A DNA stretch of 9,626 bases from NCBI GenBank assembly GCA_937868025.1, contig CALMLJ010000451.1, forward strand, positions 1-9,626, written 5' to 3'. The position numbers and the translations under genes were made by a program. The notes beneath the pieces were generated by a model. It had not been told where the DNA came from, made no database searches, and saw only the letters and a list, made by a program, of their open reading frames with translations. Within the stretch, counting starts at the first letter, position 1; each line of letters starts with the position of its first letter. Shown in pieces: positions 1 through 6,811 of the stretch. This stretch comes from an uncultured Acidimicrobiaceae bacterium (GTDB taxonomy: Bacteria > Actinomycetota > Acidimicrobiia > Acidimicrobiales > Microtrichaceae).

Positions 1-658
1 CGAGCACGGCTCGACCGGTGAAGCCGTAGGTGCAGAGGCCGTGGAGGATCGGACGATCGAAGCCGGCGAGCGCGGCGAACCCCGGGTCGGAGTGCAACGG
101 GTTGCGGTCGCCCGACAGGCGATAGATCAGGGCCTGGTCACGGGTGGTCTGCAGCGTGACCACCTCGTCGGCGTCGCGATCGGGGGCGGCGTTCTGCGGA
201 CCCGACGGGCCACGGTCGCCACCCCAGCCGCCCTCGCCGCGGATGAACGCCGACATCACCGAATCGAAGAGCGGTTCCCCCGACATTGCGTCGGTGGAGC
301 GGGCCGTGATCTCGATGACGGCGCCCTTCACCTTGTCGTAGATGCCGGTGATCTCGGCGACCGTGCTGACCGTGCCCTCGACGGGCAACTCCCGGTGCAG
401 CGTGATGCGCTGCTCGCCGTGCACGAGCATCGCCGGGTTGAACGACCCGATGTTGCCGAACACGCCACTGACATCCGCGATCGTCACGACCTGGGTCGGC
501 AGGGCCCGCTGGGTCACGTTCATGGAGTTCTCGGTCGTGAACGCCAGGTCGTCGACGCCGGCACCCACCCCGAGGGCGTACAACAGCGAGTCCTTGGAAC
601 GCCAGGAGGTGGTGGACGGGTCGGACGTGACGCCGACGGCATCAGGATTGATCGGCAT
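1..658 (-). CDS. MaoC-family 2-enoyl-CoA hydratase 2 (3' end outside window)
   Basis: Probable (R)-specific enoyl-CoA hydratase of the hydratase 2 / MFE-2 type, which hydrates trans-2-enoyl-CoA to (R)-3-hydroxyacyl-CoA in cytosolic fatty-acid or sterol side-chain metabolism. I translated the reverse strand by hand from the ATG at 658-656: it stays open to the edge, giving 219 residues. The N-terminal half has the family's 'LLYALGVGAG' (residues 25-34) and 'HGEQRITLHRELP' (80-92). The catalytic hydratase 2 motif 'YRLSGDRNPLH' is at 179-189 (Asp184 and His189 as the expected catalytic pair), followed by 'RPILHGLCTYG' (202-212). This is the double hot-dog layout. Family members are about 285-290 residues, so roughly 70 C-terminal residues are missing because of the window edge. 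AAGGAG at 674-669 precedes the start by 10 nt and lies in the loop of an inverted repeat. The gene is divergent from the VanW gene. Exact substrate is not readable from sequence. Confidence 0.9.
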   Translation of the reverse strand, partial: MPINPDAVGVTSDPSTTSWRSKDSLLYALGVGAGVDDLAFTTENSMNVTQRALPTQVVTIADVSGVFGNIGSFNPAMLVHGEQRITLHRELPVEGTVSTVAEITGIYDKVKGAVIEITARSTDAMSGEPLFDSVMSAFIRGEGGWGGDRGPSGPQNAAPDRDADEVVTLQTTRDQALIYRLSGDRNPLHSDPGFAALAGFDRPILHGLCTYGFTGRAVL

Positions 659-660
659 CG

Positions 661-708
661 GCCGGTGACTCCTTGCTCTCGTCACCGGCGCCATGACGAT
701 CCGGTGAC
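661..708. promoter_or_regulatory. Inverted-repeat operator or SD-sequestering hairpin between divergent genes
   Basis: GCCGGTGAC at 661-669 and its exact complement GTCACCGGC at 681-689 form a 9-bp perfect inverted repeat with an 11-nt spacer. A third half-site, CCGGTGAC, lies at 701-708 in the same orientation as the first, so half-sites alternate with 11- and 12-nt spacers. In the leftward transcript the spacer contains most of the hydratase Shine-Dalgarno AAGGAG (674-669), and the start codon follows the stem by 2 nt. It could be an operator for a dimeric repressor covering both divergent promoters, or an mRNA hairpin that modulates translation. The structure is directly visible; its role is inference. 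Confidence 0.55.
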
Positions 709-781
709 ACCTTCGTGACGATGTGGGCAATCAGGAGGGGATGCCCCGACGAACCCGCACTGAGCGGCCATCCTATGGGGA

Positions 782-2407
782 GTGTCCCGATGGAAAGTAG
801 TCCTCATCCTTTGCCTGGCCGCGCCTCTGGTGGCGTTCGGCCTCCTCGTCGCGCTCTGGGCAGCGCTCGGCCCCGACGAACAGCCGGTGACCGTCGCGTC
901 GAACGTCACCCTCGCCGGCAACGACGTCGGCGGCGAGTCCGGAGACCGACTCGACGCGAGCCTCCGCGAGCTCGACGAGTCGTTCGCCACGACGCCGGTC
1001 CGCATCGTCACCCCCGACTTCGCGATCGACACGACCGCCGGAGATCTCGGCCTCGCCGTCGACGTCGGAGCGACGAAGGAGGCGGCGCTCGAGGTCGGCC
1101 GCAACGACCCCGGACCGCTCGCTCCCCTGCGGTGGGCCAAGTCGTTCGTCAGCGAACGCGTCGCCCCGGTCACGCTCCGCGTCGACCGCCAGACCGCGTC
1201 GGCGGCGATCGTCGCTGCGGAGGGCGACCGTCGGACCAAACCGGTCGAGCCGACGATGGACGTCAGCCCCGAGAAGATCGACATGACGCCGGGCAAACCC
1301 GGCAAGGCCCTCGACGTCGACGACATCCTGGCCCAGGCGCCCAACGGGATCACCGAGGTCGGCGGCACCATCACGATCGAGACGACCCAGCAGGAGACCC
1401 GCCCGAAGGTGTCCGACGGCGAGGTCCTGACCGTCATCGCCCGCGCCAACGACGTCACCTCCCATCCCCTCACCCTCAAGTACGGCGAGACGACCAGCGA
1501 GATCAAGGGCGACGACCTCCGCGCCGGGTTCCGCCTCGACACGTCCGGCAGCACCGCCAAGCTCGGTCTCGACGACGACTACGTCGCCACGCTCCTCGCC
1601 GAGCGCCTGAAGGTTCCGGCGAACCCGACCGGCGTGCGGTTCGACATCGTCAACGGCGTCCCCACGCCGGTGCCCGGCACCGACGCCGTCGTGTGCTGCG
1701 ACGCCGATGCCCCGGCGACGATCGTGGCCGCGCTGCTCGACGGCAAGAGCGAGGTCACCTTGGGGACCCGCACGGTGACGGCGGCCGAGGGCGTCGAATG
1801 GGCGAACACCCTCGGCGTCAAGGAGGTCGTCGGCGAGTTCACGACCCAGCACCCGTGCTGCGCTGCCCGCGTCACGAACATCCACAAGATGTCCGACCTC
1901 ACCAAGGGCATCATCATCGCCCCCGGCGAGACGTTCTCGGCCAACGACACCGTCGGCCGGCGCACCAAGGAGAAGGGGTTCGTCAGCGCGCCCGTCATCG
2001 AGCAGGGCAAGTTCGAGGAGGACTTCGGCGGTGGTGTCAGCCAATGGGCGACCACGACGTTCAACGCCGCGTTCTTCGCCGGCCTCGACATCCCCGAGCA
2101 CAAGGCCCACTCGATCTACATCAGCCGCTATCCCTTCGGCCGCGAGGCAACCCTCGCCTACCCGTCGGTCGATCTCAAGATCAAGAACAACACGCCCTAC
2201 GGCGTCGTGATCTACCCGACGTACACGAACACGTCGATCACGGTGCAACTGTGGTCGACCCGGTTCGCGGCCGGAGCGCAGACCGCGATCAGCAAGACGT
2301 CAGGGTGTGGCGACGTCACGCTCACCCGCACGCGTGTGTTCGTCGACGGCCACACCGACACCGACAAGTTCAAGGCGAACTACAACTGCAACCCGCCGGA
2401 ACACTGA
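782..2407 (+). CDS. VanW family protein with peptidoglycan-binding-like domains, membrane anchored
   Basis: Envelope protein of 541 residues. Residues 5-27 form one hydrophobic segment after a short basic N-terminus, so it is probably anchored with the rest outside the membrane. Residues about 38-115 and 200-335 resemble the YoaR/PG_binding_4 repeats that commonly precede VanW domains. The VanW domain runs from about 351 to 485, with 'GEFTT' (351-355), 'GGGVSQWATT' (416-425), 'AFFAGLDIPEHKAHS' and 'SRYPFGREAT'. Ser replaces the Cys of the GGGxCQ version, which I recall as usual in actinobacterial members. Six cysteines lie outside the membrane: C305-C306, C359-C360, C509 and C536. The start is GTG: TGA at 761 is the last in-frame stop and no other start codon lies between. 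There is no well-spaced Shine-Dalgarno; GGGGA touches the start. VanW is named from vancomycin resistance clusters, but its biochemical role is unsettled and no van genes are nearby. A hairpin follows the stop by 10 nt. Confidence 0.9.
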   Translation: MSRWKVVLILCLAAPLVAFGLLVALWAALGPDEQPVTVASNVTLAGNDVGGESGDRLDASLRELDESFATTPVRIVTPDFAIDTTAGDLGLAVDVGATKEAALEVGRNDPGPLAPLRWAKSFVSERVAPVTLRVDRQTASAAIVAAEGDRRTKPVEPTMDVSPEKIDMTPGKPGKALDVDDILAQAPNGITEVGGTITIETTQQETRPKVSDGEVLTVIARANDVTSHPLTLKYGETTSEIKGDDLRAGFRLDTSGSTAKLGLDDDYVATLLAERLKVPANPTGVRFDIVNGVPTPVPGTDAVVCCDADAPATIVAALLDGKSEVTLGTRTVTAAEGVEWANTLGVKEVVGEFTTQHPCCAARVTNIHKMSDLTKGIIIAPGETFSANDTVGRRTKEKGFVSAPVIEQGKFEEDFGGGVSQWATTTFNAAFFAGLDIPEHKAHSIYISRYPFGREATLAYPSVDLKIKNNTPYGVVIYPTYTNTSITVQLWSTRFAAGAQTAISKTSGCGDVTLTRTRVFVDGHTDTDKFKANYNCNPPEH

Positions 2408-2417
2408 GTCTCACCGC

Positions 2418-2465
2418 TTCTGTCCTGCAGTTCGGCCCCTCCAGGGGCGATTCTGCAGGACAGAA
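2418..2465. repeat. Long palindrome / gene-end hairpin, copy 1
   Basis: TTCTGTCCTGCAG (2418-2430) is exactly complementary to CTGCAGGACAGAA (2453-2465). Inside the arms a second stem, GCCCC (2435-2439) with GGGGC (2444-2448), closes a TCCA loop. The two stems are separated by unpaired TTCG and GATT. It begins 10 nt after the VanW stop and lies 131 bp before the acyltransferase start, so it probably insulates the two transcription units. No T-tract follows on either strand, so it is not a canonical intrinsic terminator. It shares framework and position with the element at 9409-9456. Confidence 0.75.
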
Positions 2466-2583
2466 CTGGCGTCGCCGTTCAGCTTCCGCAGACTTTCCGA
2501 ACTTCCCGTCGTGCTGGCGTGACCAGCCCGCGTACGATCCGTAGATCCATCGTCCGGTGACGGGCATCAGGGCGGGACACTCC

Positions 2584-2589
2584 AGGGGG
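2584..2589 (+). promoter_or_regulatory. Ribosome binding site that fixes the acyltransferase start
   Basis: AGGGGG lies 6 nt before the ATG at 2596. The alternative upstream in-frame ATG at 2557 has no comparable site and would add a 13-residue extension (TGIRAGHSRGHS and its Met) that looks like leader sequence. Confidence 0.7.
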
Positions 2590-2595
2590 CACTCG

Positions 2596-3999
2596 ATGAA
2601 CGACGACATGCTGTACGAGGATCGCATGAGCGATGCCGACGCACTCATGTGGAACATCGAGAAGGACCCGGCGCTCCGCTCCACCATCACGGCCGTGTTC
2701 ACGTTCGACCGGGCCATCGACCGCGACATCCTCACCCACCGCTTCGAACGGCTCAGCCGGGTCATCCCCCGCCTGCGCCAGCGGGTGCGTTCCAACCCGC
2801 TGTCGGCGGCCCCGCCGCGTTGGGAGACCGACCCCTACTTCGATCTCGGGTTCCACCTGTGGTGGGTCAAGGCGCCCGGCCGCGCCACGATGCGCGACCT
2901 GTTGTCGATCGCCGAGCCGGTGGCGATGTCGGGCTTCGATCGGGCCCGTCCGCTGTGGCGCGCCGTTGTCGTCGAGGGCCTGCCCGGCAAGAAGTCGGCG
3001 CTCATCATGAAAGTGCACCACGCGATCACCGACGGCGTGGGTGGCATGCGGCTGCAGCTCGAACTGCTTGACATGGAACCCGATGCCCCCGAGCGGGAGA
3101 TGCCGCCGGAGCCGACGATCCACGTGATGAGCCAGCCCGAGCGCTTCGCCGACGCGCTCGACCACCAGACCCGACACCAGCTCGGTCTGGCCCGCCGGCT
3201 CGCCAACGGGGTGCTCGGGAGCGCCGCCTCGGCGCTGACCGACCCGATCGGCACGCTCGCCGCCGGCAGCGAACTGGCGTCGTCGGTGGGTCGGGTCCTG
3301 CGCCCCGCCAGCCATCCCATGAGTCCGCTGATGGTCGGGCGATCCCTGTCGTCGCGGTTCGACACGATCACCGTGCCCCTCGACGGCGCTAAGGCCGCCG
3401 CCAAGGTGGCCGGCGGCAAGCTCAACGACGCCTTCGTCGGCGGCGTGGCCCGGGGGTTGTACAAGTACCACCTGGCCCACGGGATCGACTGCGACGAGCT
3501 GCGCATGGCCATCCCGATCAATGTCCGCACTGCCGAGCTCGAGAACGTCGCCGGCAACGCCTTCGTCCCGGCCCGCCTCGAACTGCCCATCGACGCCGAG
3601 GATCCCGTCGATTCGATGCGCCAGGTCCACTCGATGGTCGACGGAGCCCGCATGGAGCCGGCCAACGACCTCGTCGAACCCGTCGCCAGCATCCTCAACC
3701 GGCTGCCCACGACGGCGGTGACGGCGCTGTTCGGTTCGATGGTCAAGGCGGTCGACTTCACGACGTCGAACGTGCCCGGTGCCCCGTTTCCCGTCTACTT
3801 GGGCGGAGCGAAGATGGAGGCACAGTTCCCCTTCGGACCGCTTGCCGGCGCCGCGCTCAACATCACGCTGCTCAGCTACCAGAACGACCTCAACATCGGC
3901 ATCGCGTCCGACCCCGCCGCCGTCCCCGATCCGGACGTGCTCGTGAGGTCGTTGCAGGCCGGGTTCGACGAGATCCTGGCGGTCGCCGCCAAGAAGTAG
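2596..3999 (+). CDS. Wax ester synthase / diacylglycerol O-acyltransferase (WS/DGAT)
   Basis: Transfers an acyl group from acyl-CoA to a long-chain alcohol or diacylglycerol, making wax esters or triacylglycerol for storage lipid at the inner face of the membrane. The catalytic HHxxxDG motif is complete: 'VHHAITDGVGG' with His141, His142, Asp146 and Gly147. Other family landmarks are 'PLWR' (119-122), 'LNDAFVGGVARGL' (from 276), 'LRMAIPINVR', 'GNAFVPARLELP', and a C-terminal 'TSNVPG' and 'NDLNIGIASDP'. At 467 residues it has normal family length and appears intact. The start at 2596 is supported by AGGGGG 6 nt upstream. A weak TANNNT candidate, TACGAT, lies at 2533-2538 without a convincing -35. 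The flavoprotein gene follows 10 bp after the stop, so the two are very likely cotranscribed. Whether the acceptor is an alcohol, an isoprenol or a diacylglycerol cannot be read from sequence. Confidence 0.93.
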   Translation: MNDDMLYEDRMSDADALMWNIEKDPALRSTITAVFTFDRAIDRDILTHRFERLSRVIPRLRQRVRSNPLSAAPPRWETDPYFDLGFHLWWVKAPGRATMRDLLSIAEPVAMSGFDRARPLWRAVVVEGLPGKKSALIMKVHHAITDGVGGMRLQLELLDMEPDAPEREMPPEPTIHVMSQPERFADALDHQTRHQLGLARRLANGVLGSAASALTDPIGTLAAGSELASSVGRVLRPASHPMSPLMVGRSLSSRFDTITVPLDGAKAAAKVAGGKLNDAFVGGVARGLYKYHLAHGIDCDELRMAIPINVRTAELENVAGNAFVPARLELPIDAEDPVDSMRQVHSMVDGARMEPANDLVEPVASILNRLPTTAVTALFGSMVKAVDFTTSNVPGAPFPVYLGGAKMEAQFPFGPLAGAALNITLLSYQNDLNIGIASDPAAVPDPDVLVRSLQAGFDEILAVAAKK

Positions 4000-4009
4000 C
4001 CTCCACGGG

Positions 4010-5218
4010 GTGAGCGACGTTGATGTGCTGATCGTGGGTGCCGGTCCGGCCGGCACCGCTGCGGCCATCACGCTCACCCGGTCGGGCCGCTCGGTGCTGG
4101 TCGTCGACAAGGCGTCGTTCCCCCGCGACAAGATCTGCGGCGACGGCCTCACGACCAGTGCGCTCCGCCACCTCGAGGGGCTCGGCGTCGAGCCGCACCA
4201 GATCGATTCGTGGTTCCCGGTCCACGACGTGGTCGTCCGCGCTCCGTACGGGGTCGAACGCCGGTTCTCGCTCCCCCGCGGCCAGGGGCTCTACGCCGTC
4301 GTGGCGACCCGCCGCGACCTCGACGCTGCTCTCGTCGATCGTGCCCGCAAGGAGGGCGCCGAGATCGCTGAAGGCGCTGCGCTGACGTCCATCACCAACA
4401 CGGCCGACGGCGTCGTCGCCGAGGTCGAGGGACTGGGCGAGGTGCGGGCCCGCTTCGCCGTGGCGGCCGACGGCATGTGGTCGCCGACCCGCAAGCTGCT
4501 CGGCGCCGGGGTCGAGGGGTACCGCGGTGAGTGGCACGCGTTCCGCCAGTACGTGGGGGGCGTCAGCGGACGGGCCGCAACCGATCTCGTCGTGTTCTTC
4601 GAGCCGGATTTCCTGCCGGGCTACTTCTGGTCGTTCCCGCTCCCGGGCGGGCGCGCCAACATCGGCTTCGGTATCCAGCGCGGTGGCACACACTCGATCC
4701 AGGACATGAAGGGGCTCTGGCAGGACCTCCTCCAGCGTCCACACGTGCGCGAGCTCCTCGGGCCCGACGTCGAGCCCCTCGAACCGCACCGGGCCTGGCC
4801 GATCCCGTGCCGCCCCGGTGAGCTGTCGACCTCGGCCGGCTCGGTCCTGTTCGTCGGAGACGCCGTCGGCGCCTGCGACGTGATGACCGGCGAGGGCATC
4901 GGACAGGCCCTCCAGACCGGTGAGATGGCCGCCCGCCACATCAACGCCTCCTGGCACGATCCGGCGCTCGTCGCGTCGGGTTACGAGGCCGAGTTCCTCA
5001 CCGAGCTCGGCAACGATGCCGCCATGAGCAGCCTGCTCGTGCGGGCGCTGCAGCATCGCAAGGGCGCTGCGGCGGCGTTGGCGGTGGCCGGCACGAGCGA
5101 CTGGACCCGTCGCAACTTCATCCGTTGGCTGTTCGAGGACTCACCCCGCGGCATCATGTACCGCCCGTCGCTGTGGCGCCGCGGCGCCCTCAGCGGCCCC
5201 GGCGCCTACCGAACGTAA
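4010..5218 (+). CDS. Geranylgeranyl reductase family FAD-dependent oxidoreductase
   Basis: Flavoprotein of 402 residues, probably reducing isoprenoid double bonds (for example in a quinone tail, polyprenol or geranylgeranyl group) at the membrane surface. The N-terminal Rossmann motif 'GAGPAG' (10-15) leads to an acidic residue, Asp33, at the end of the second strand. The family signature 'FPRDKICGDGLT' (37-48) follows. The second FAD motif is 'LFVGDAVGACD' (280-290), with Gly283-Asp284, followed by 'MTGEGIGQAL'. 'GYFWSFPLPGGRANIGFG' matches the middle substrate-binding region of the family. The GTG start begins the FAD fold directly and no strong Shine-Dalgarno is visible, which fits translational coupling to the acyltransferase stop 10 bp upstream. 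The mycobacterial menaquinone reductase MenJ is in the same broad family, but the C-terminus here looks different, so I give no symbol. A halogenase or hydroxylase of the wider superfamily is less likely. Confidence 0.87.
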   Translation: MSDVDVLIVGAGPAGTAAAITLTRSGRSVLVVDKASFPRDKICGDGLTTSALRHLEGLGVEPHQIDSWFPVHDVVVRAPYGVERRFSLPRGQGLYAVVATRRDLDAALVDRARKEGAEIAEGAALTSITNTADGVVAEVEGLGEVRARFAVAADGMWSPTRKLLGAGVEGYRGEWHAFRQYVGGVSGRAATDLVVFFEPDFLPGYFWSFPLPGGRANIGFGIQRGGTHSIQDMKGLWQDLLQRPHVRELLGPDVEPLEPHRAWPIPCRPGELSTSAGSVLFVGDAVGACDVMTGEGIGQALQTGEMAARHINASWHDPALVASGYEAEFLTELGNDAAMSSLLVRALQHRKGAAAALAVAGTSDWTRRNFIRWLFEDSPRGIMYRPSLWRRGALSGPGAYRT

Positions 5219-5255
5219 CGTCGACGACCGAGCGGAGCCCACGGGTTGGCGTCGG

Positions 5256-6002
5256 TCACGTCGCCGGGGTGCTGTAGCTGAACCGCTGGAACTCGTAGGT
5301 GATCTCGCGGCCCCGCTCGACCACCTCGGTCGCCTTCAGAGGTCGCCCCTCGGAATCGATCGTGATCGTGAGCGACCACGGGCCGTCGGACACCGTTCCA
5401 ACCGTCACGTCGCCATTCCGCTGGTAGACGAGCTTCACGTCGGTGGGGTTGTTCGAGGCCGGATCGCGCTTGATGCCGAGCACCGTGCCAGCGGCCTGTG
5501 GCACGGGTCGAGCTCCGGCCTCGACGTCCTTCTCATCTGCCCACACGCCATCATGCCGCTGCATCTGGCCGGACCGAGCGAGTTCCTGGACGGCGGCACC
5601 CGCCGCGTCCGGCCCGAGTTCGTCGGAGAGCCTCGCCTGTTCGTCGGCGTCGGGGACGACATCAGCGACGTCGTAGTAGGCGTCGGGAGAGATACGGCGG
5701 TAGCTCCCCGGCCGTCGGACCTCGTCGGTGACGTCGAAGTCGTCGCCGACCTCCTTGGTGGACCTGACGTCGTAGTTCTCCGAGTCGACGAAGTGAACCT
5801 CGTGGCGAAGCTGCTTCGTGACCTCGCCGGCGGAGCGGTGGGTCTCGACGATCTCGGCGTCGTACGGGCGCTCCAAGTCGAACCCCGAGGGAGGCGAGGA
5901 GACCTGTGAGCCGGCCGAGCCCGTGAACGCGATGCCGGCCCAGGCCGCGACACCGGCGACTCCAGTGGCGATGAGGAGCATGGTCCTGGATGACATGTCC
6001 AC
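5256..6002 (-). CDS. Secreted or membrane-anchored protein of unknown function
   Basis: Protein of 248 residues that I do not recognise. An N-terminal hydrophobic segment (about residues 8-27, after Met-Asp-Met-Ser-Ser-Arg) followed by a Gly/Ser/Pro-rich stretch looks like a signal peptide or anchor. There is no lipobox, and in fact no cysteine anywhere. The mature part is acidic and polar. Residues about 45-130 are rich in Asp and Tyr; a probable helical linker ends near 165. The C-terminal stretch, about 170-248, alternates strand-like segments ending 'GRPLKATEVVERGREITYEF', loosely reminiscent of LolA/LppX-like lipid-carrier folds. That is a weak impression only. The first ATG (6002) is preferred because GAGG lies 5 nt upstream on the minus strand; Met3 is an alternative. 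It is the last of three leftward genes and is convergent with the flavoprotein gene. Confidence 0.8.
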   Translation of the reverse strand: MDMSSRTMLLIATGVAGVAAWAGIAFTGSAGSQVSSPPSGFDLERPYDAEIVETHRSAGEVTKQLRHEVHFVDSENYDVRSTKEVGDDFDVTDEVRRPGSYRRISPDAYYDVADVVPDADEQARLSDELGPDAAGAAVQELARSGQMQRHDGVWADEKDVEAGARPVPQAAGTVLGIKRDPASNNPTDVKLVYQRNGDVTVGTVSDGPWSLTITIDSEGRPLKATEVVERGREITYEFQRFSYSTPAT

Positions 6003-6063
6003 CTCACACGATCTCGAGCATCAGCAAGCCCCTCGTCGAACCTCAGCGCAGGTGACCGAGCCG

Positions 6064-6747
6064 CTACGGAAACAGCGGAGGGCCGAAGATCTTCTTGTCG
6101 GGGTCGGTGTGACGACCCTTGCGCGACATCGGGCCGAACCGCGGCATCTCGCTGAACGGGATCTTCCACTTGATGAACGGCCCGATCTGCAGGTAGTTCA
6201 TCGTCTGCGCGATCTGGAACCCCACCGAGTGGTGCCACAGGATCGACGGAACGTTGTCGTAGGCGACGAACCCGTAGCCGTTGCCACCGGCACGGGGGCT
6301 GGTCTCGGGAGGGTCGCGCCGGAAGAAGAAGTCGGCCATCGTGTTGGCCAGACCGCCCCGGCGGTACTCACGGTCGACCCACAGGTCGAACATCAAGAAC
6401 TCGTCGGACGCGAGCTTCATGCGGGGCACGCCGTTGGCGAGCGCCGTCTCGGTTCGCACCGTCTCCCAGATCCGCCCGACCGGTTCCATGTCCTCGTTGA
6501 GCGCCACGATCACGTTCCAACGACCGTCACGCATCGCCTGCTGAGCGATCTTCAGCTGCCGCTTGCTCGACGTGATCTTCGGCAGGATCGGATCGTCGGG
6601 CGTGTTGACCTCGACGATCGTGAACTTGGGGTCGATGTCATCGGGGTCGATCGGCGACGCCCGCGGCGTCACGTAGACCACGAAGGCCGACACCACCGTC
6701 GGCTTGTACTCGTTGAGCTTCCGCTTCAGTCCCTCGATCGATGCCAT
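6064..6747 (-). CDS. GNAT-family N-acetyltransferase
   Basis: Protein of 227 residues, probably transferring acetyl from acetyl-CoA to an amine. The core is 'FLMFDLWVDREYRRGGLANTM' in which residues 129-134 (Arg-Arg-Gly-Gly-Leu-Ala) fit the pyrophosphate-binding R/QxxGxG/A loop, preceded by strand β4 (117-124). A further GNAT strand and helix follow: 'YGFVAYDNVPSILWHHSVGF' (158-177) matches the usual 'N..a..lye..GF' end. The last 35 residues are basic and Pro/Gly-rich, beyond the typical fold. The reading frame is open further upstream to 6948, but that extension overlaps the flippase gene and has shadow-like composition, so I start at the ATG at 6747 (MASIEGLKRKLNEY). TACGCT 7 nt upstream suggests a leaderless transcript; no Shine-Dalgarno is visible. 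Substrate unknown. Confidence 0.82.
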   Translation of the reverse strand: MASIEGLKRKLNEYKPTVVSAFVVYVTPRASPIDPDDIDPKFTIVEVNTPDDPILPKITSSKRQLKIAQQAMRDGRWNVIVALNEDMEPVGRIWETVRTETALANGVPRMKLASDEFLMFDLWVDREYRRGGLANTMADFFFRRDPPETSPRAGGNGYGFVAYDNVPSILWHHSVGFQIAQTMNYLQIGPFIKWKIPFSEMPRFGPMSRKGRHTDPDKKIFGPPLFP

Positions 6748-6754
6748 TCGGGGA

Positions 6755-6760
6755 AGCGTA
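6755..6760 (-). promoter_or_regulatory. -10 element of a probable leaderless promoter for the GNAT gene
   Basis: On the minus strand TACGCT (TANNNT type) ends 7 nt before the ATG at 6747, which would place the transcription start at or within about one base of the start codon. No convincing -35 is seen. The same arrangement occurs at the nitronate monooxygenase-family gene. Confidence 0.35.
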
Positions 6761-6783
6761 CGTGCTCGATCGGTGTTCTGCGC

Positions 6784-6803
6784 GCCCAAACCCGACGTTG
6801 GGC
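6784..6803 (-). terminator. Possible weak hairpin after the flippase gene
   Basis: GCCCAA (6784-6789) pairs with TTGGGC (6798-6803) across an 8-nt loop, starting 8 nt downstream of the flippase stop on the minus strand. There is no U-tract. It could attenuate read-through from the flippase into the GNAT gene. The stem is short enough to occur by chance. Confidence 0.25.
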
Positions 6804-6811
6804 TCATGTTC

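Noticed and set aside
782..820. Lipoprotein signal in the VanW protein (Cys11 after Leu-Ile-Leu)
   Set aside because: The cysteine comes too early in the hydrophobic segment, which continues uninterrupted to about residue 27; an uncleaved anchor fits better.
782..2407. Glycopeptide resistance locus, suggested by the VanW name
   Set aside because: No VanH/A/X ligase-dehydrogenase-dipeptidase genes or VanRS regulators are present; VanW-domain proteins are common in actinobacteria without resistance.
2513..2527. GCTGG-CGTGA-CCAGC small inverted repeat upstream of the acyltransferase gene
   Set aside because: A 5-bp repeat in GC-rich DNA is readily found by chance, and there is no second copy to support an operator.
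715..2544. 609-codon plus-strand frame over the VanW gene
   Set aside because: Its translation is Arg/Pro/His-rich frame-shadow sequence, while the alternative frame contains the complete VanW domain.
2554..2561. CCGGTGAC upstream of the acyltransferase gene, matching the half-site at 661-708
   Set aside because: It is a single unpaired copy. The same 8-mer also occurs inside the VanW coding region (884-891), so an isolated match is not evidence of shared regulation.
2479..4152. 557-codon open frame on the minus strand opposite the acyltransferase gene
   Set aside because: It is antisense to a gene with clear WS/DGAT motifs, is rich in Arg/Gly/His/Asp, and shows no domain. Long shadow frames are expected at this GC content.
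5226..5257. GACCGA/TCGGTC inverted repeat between the convergent flavoprotein and secreted-protein genes
   Set aside because: The 6-bp stem with a 20-nt loop overlaps the end of the secreted-protein gene and has no T-tract; too weak to call a terminator.
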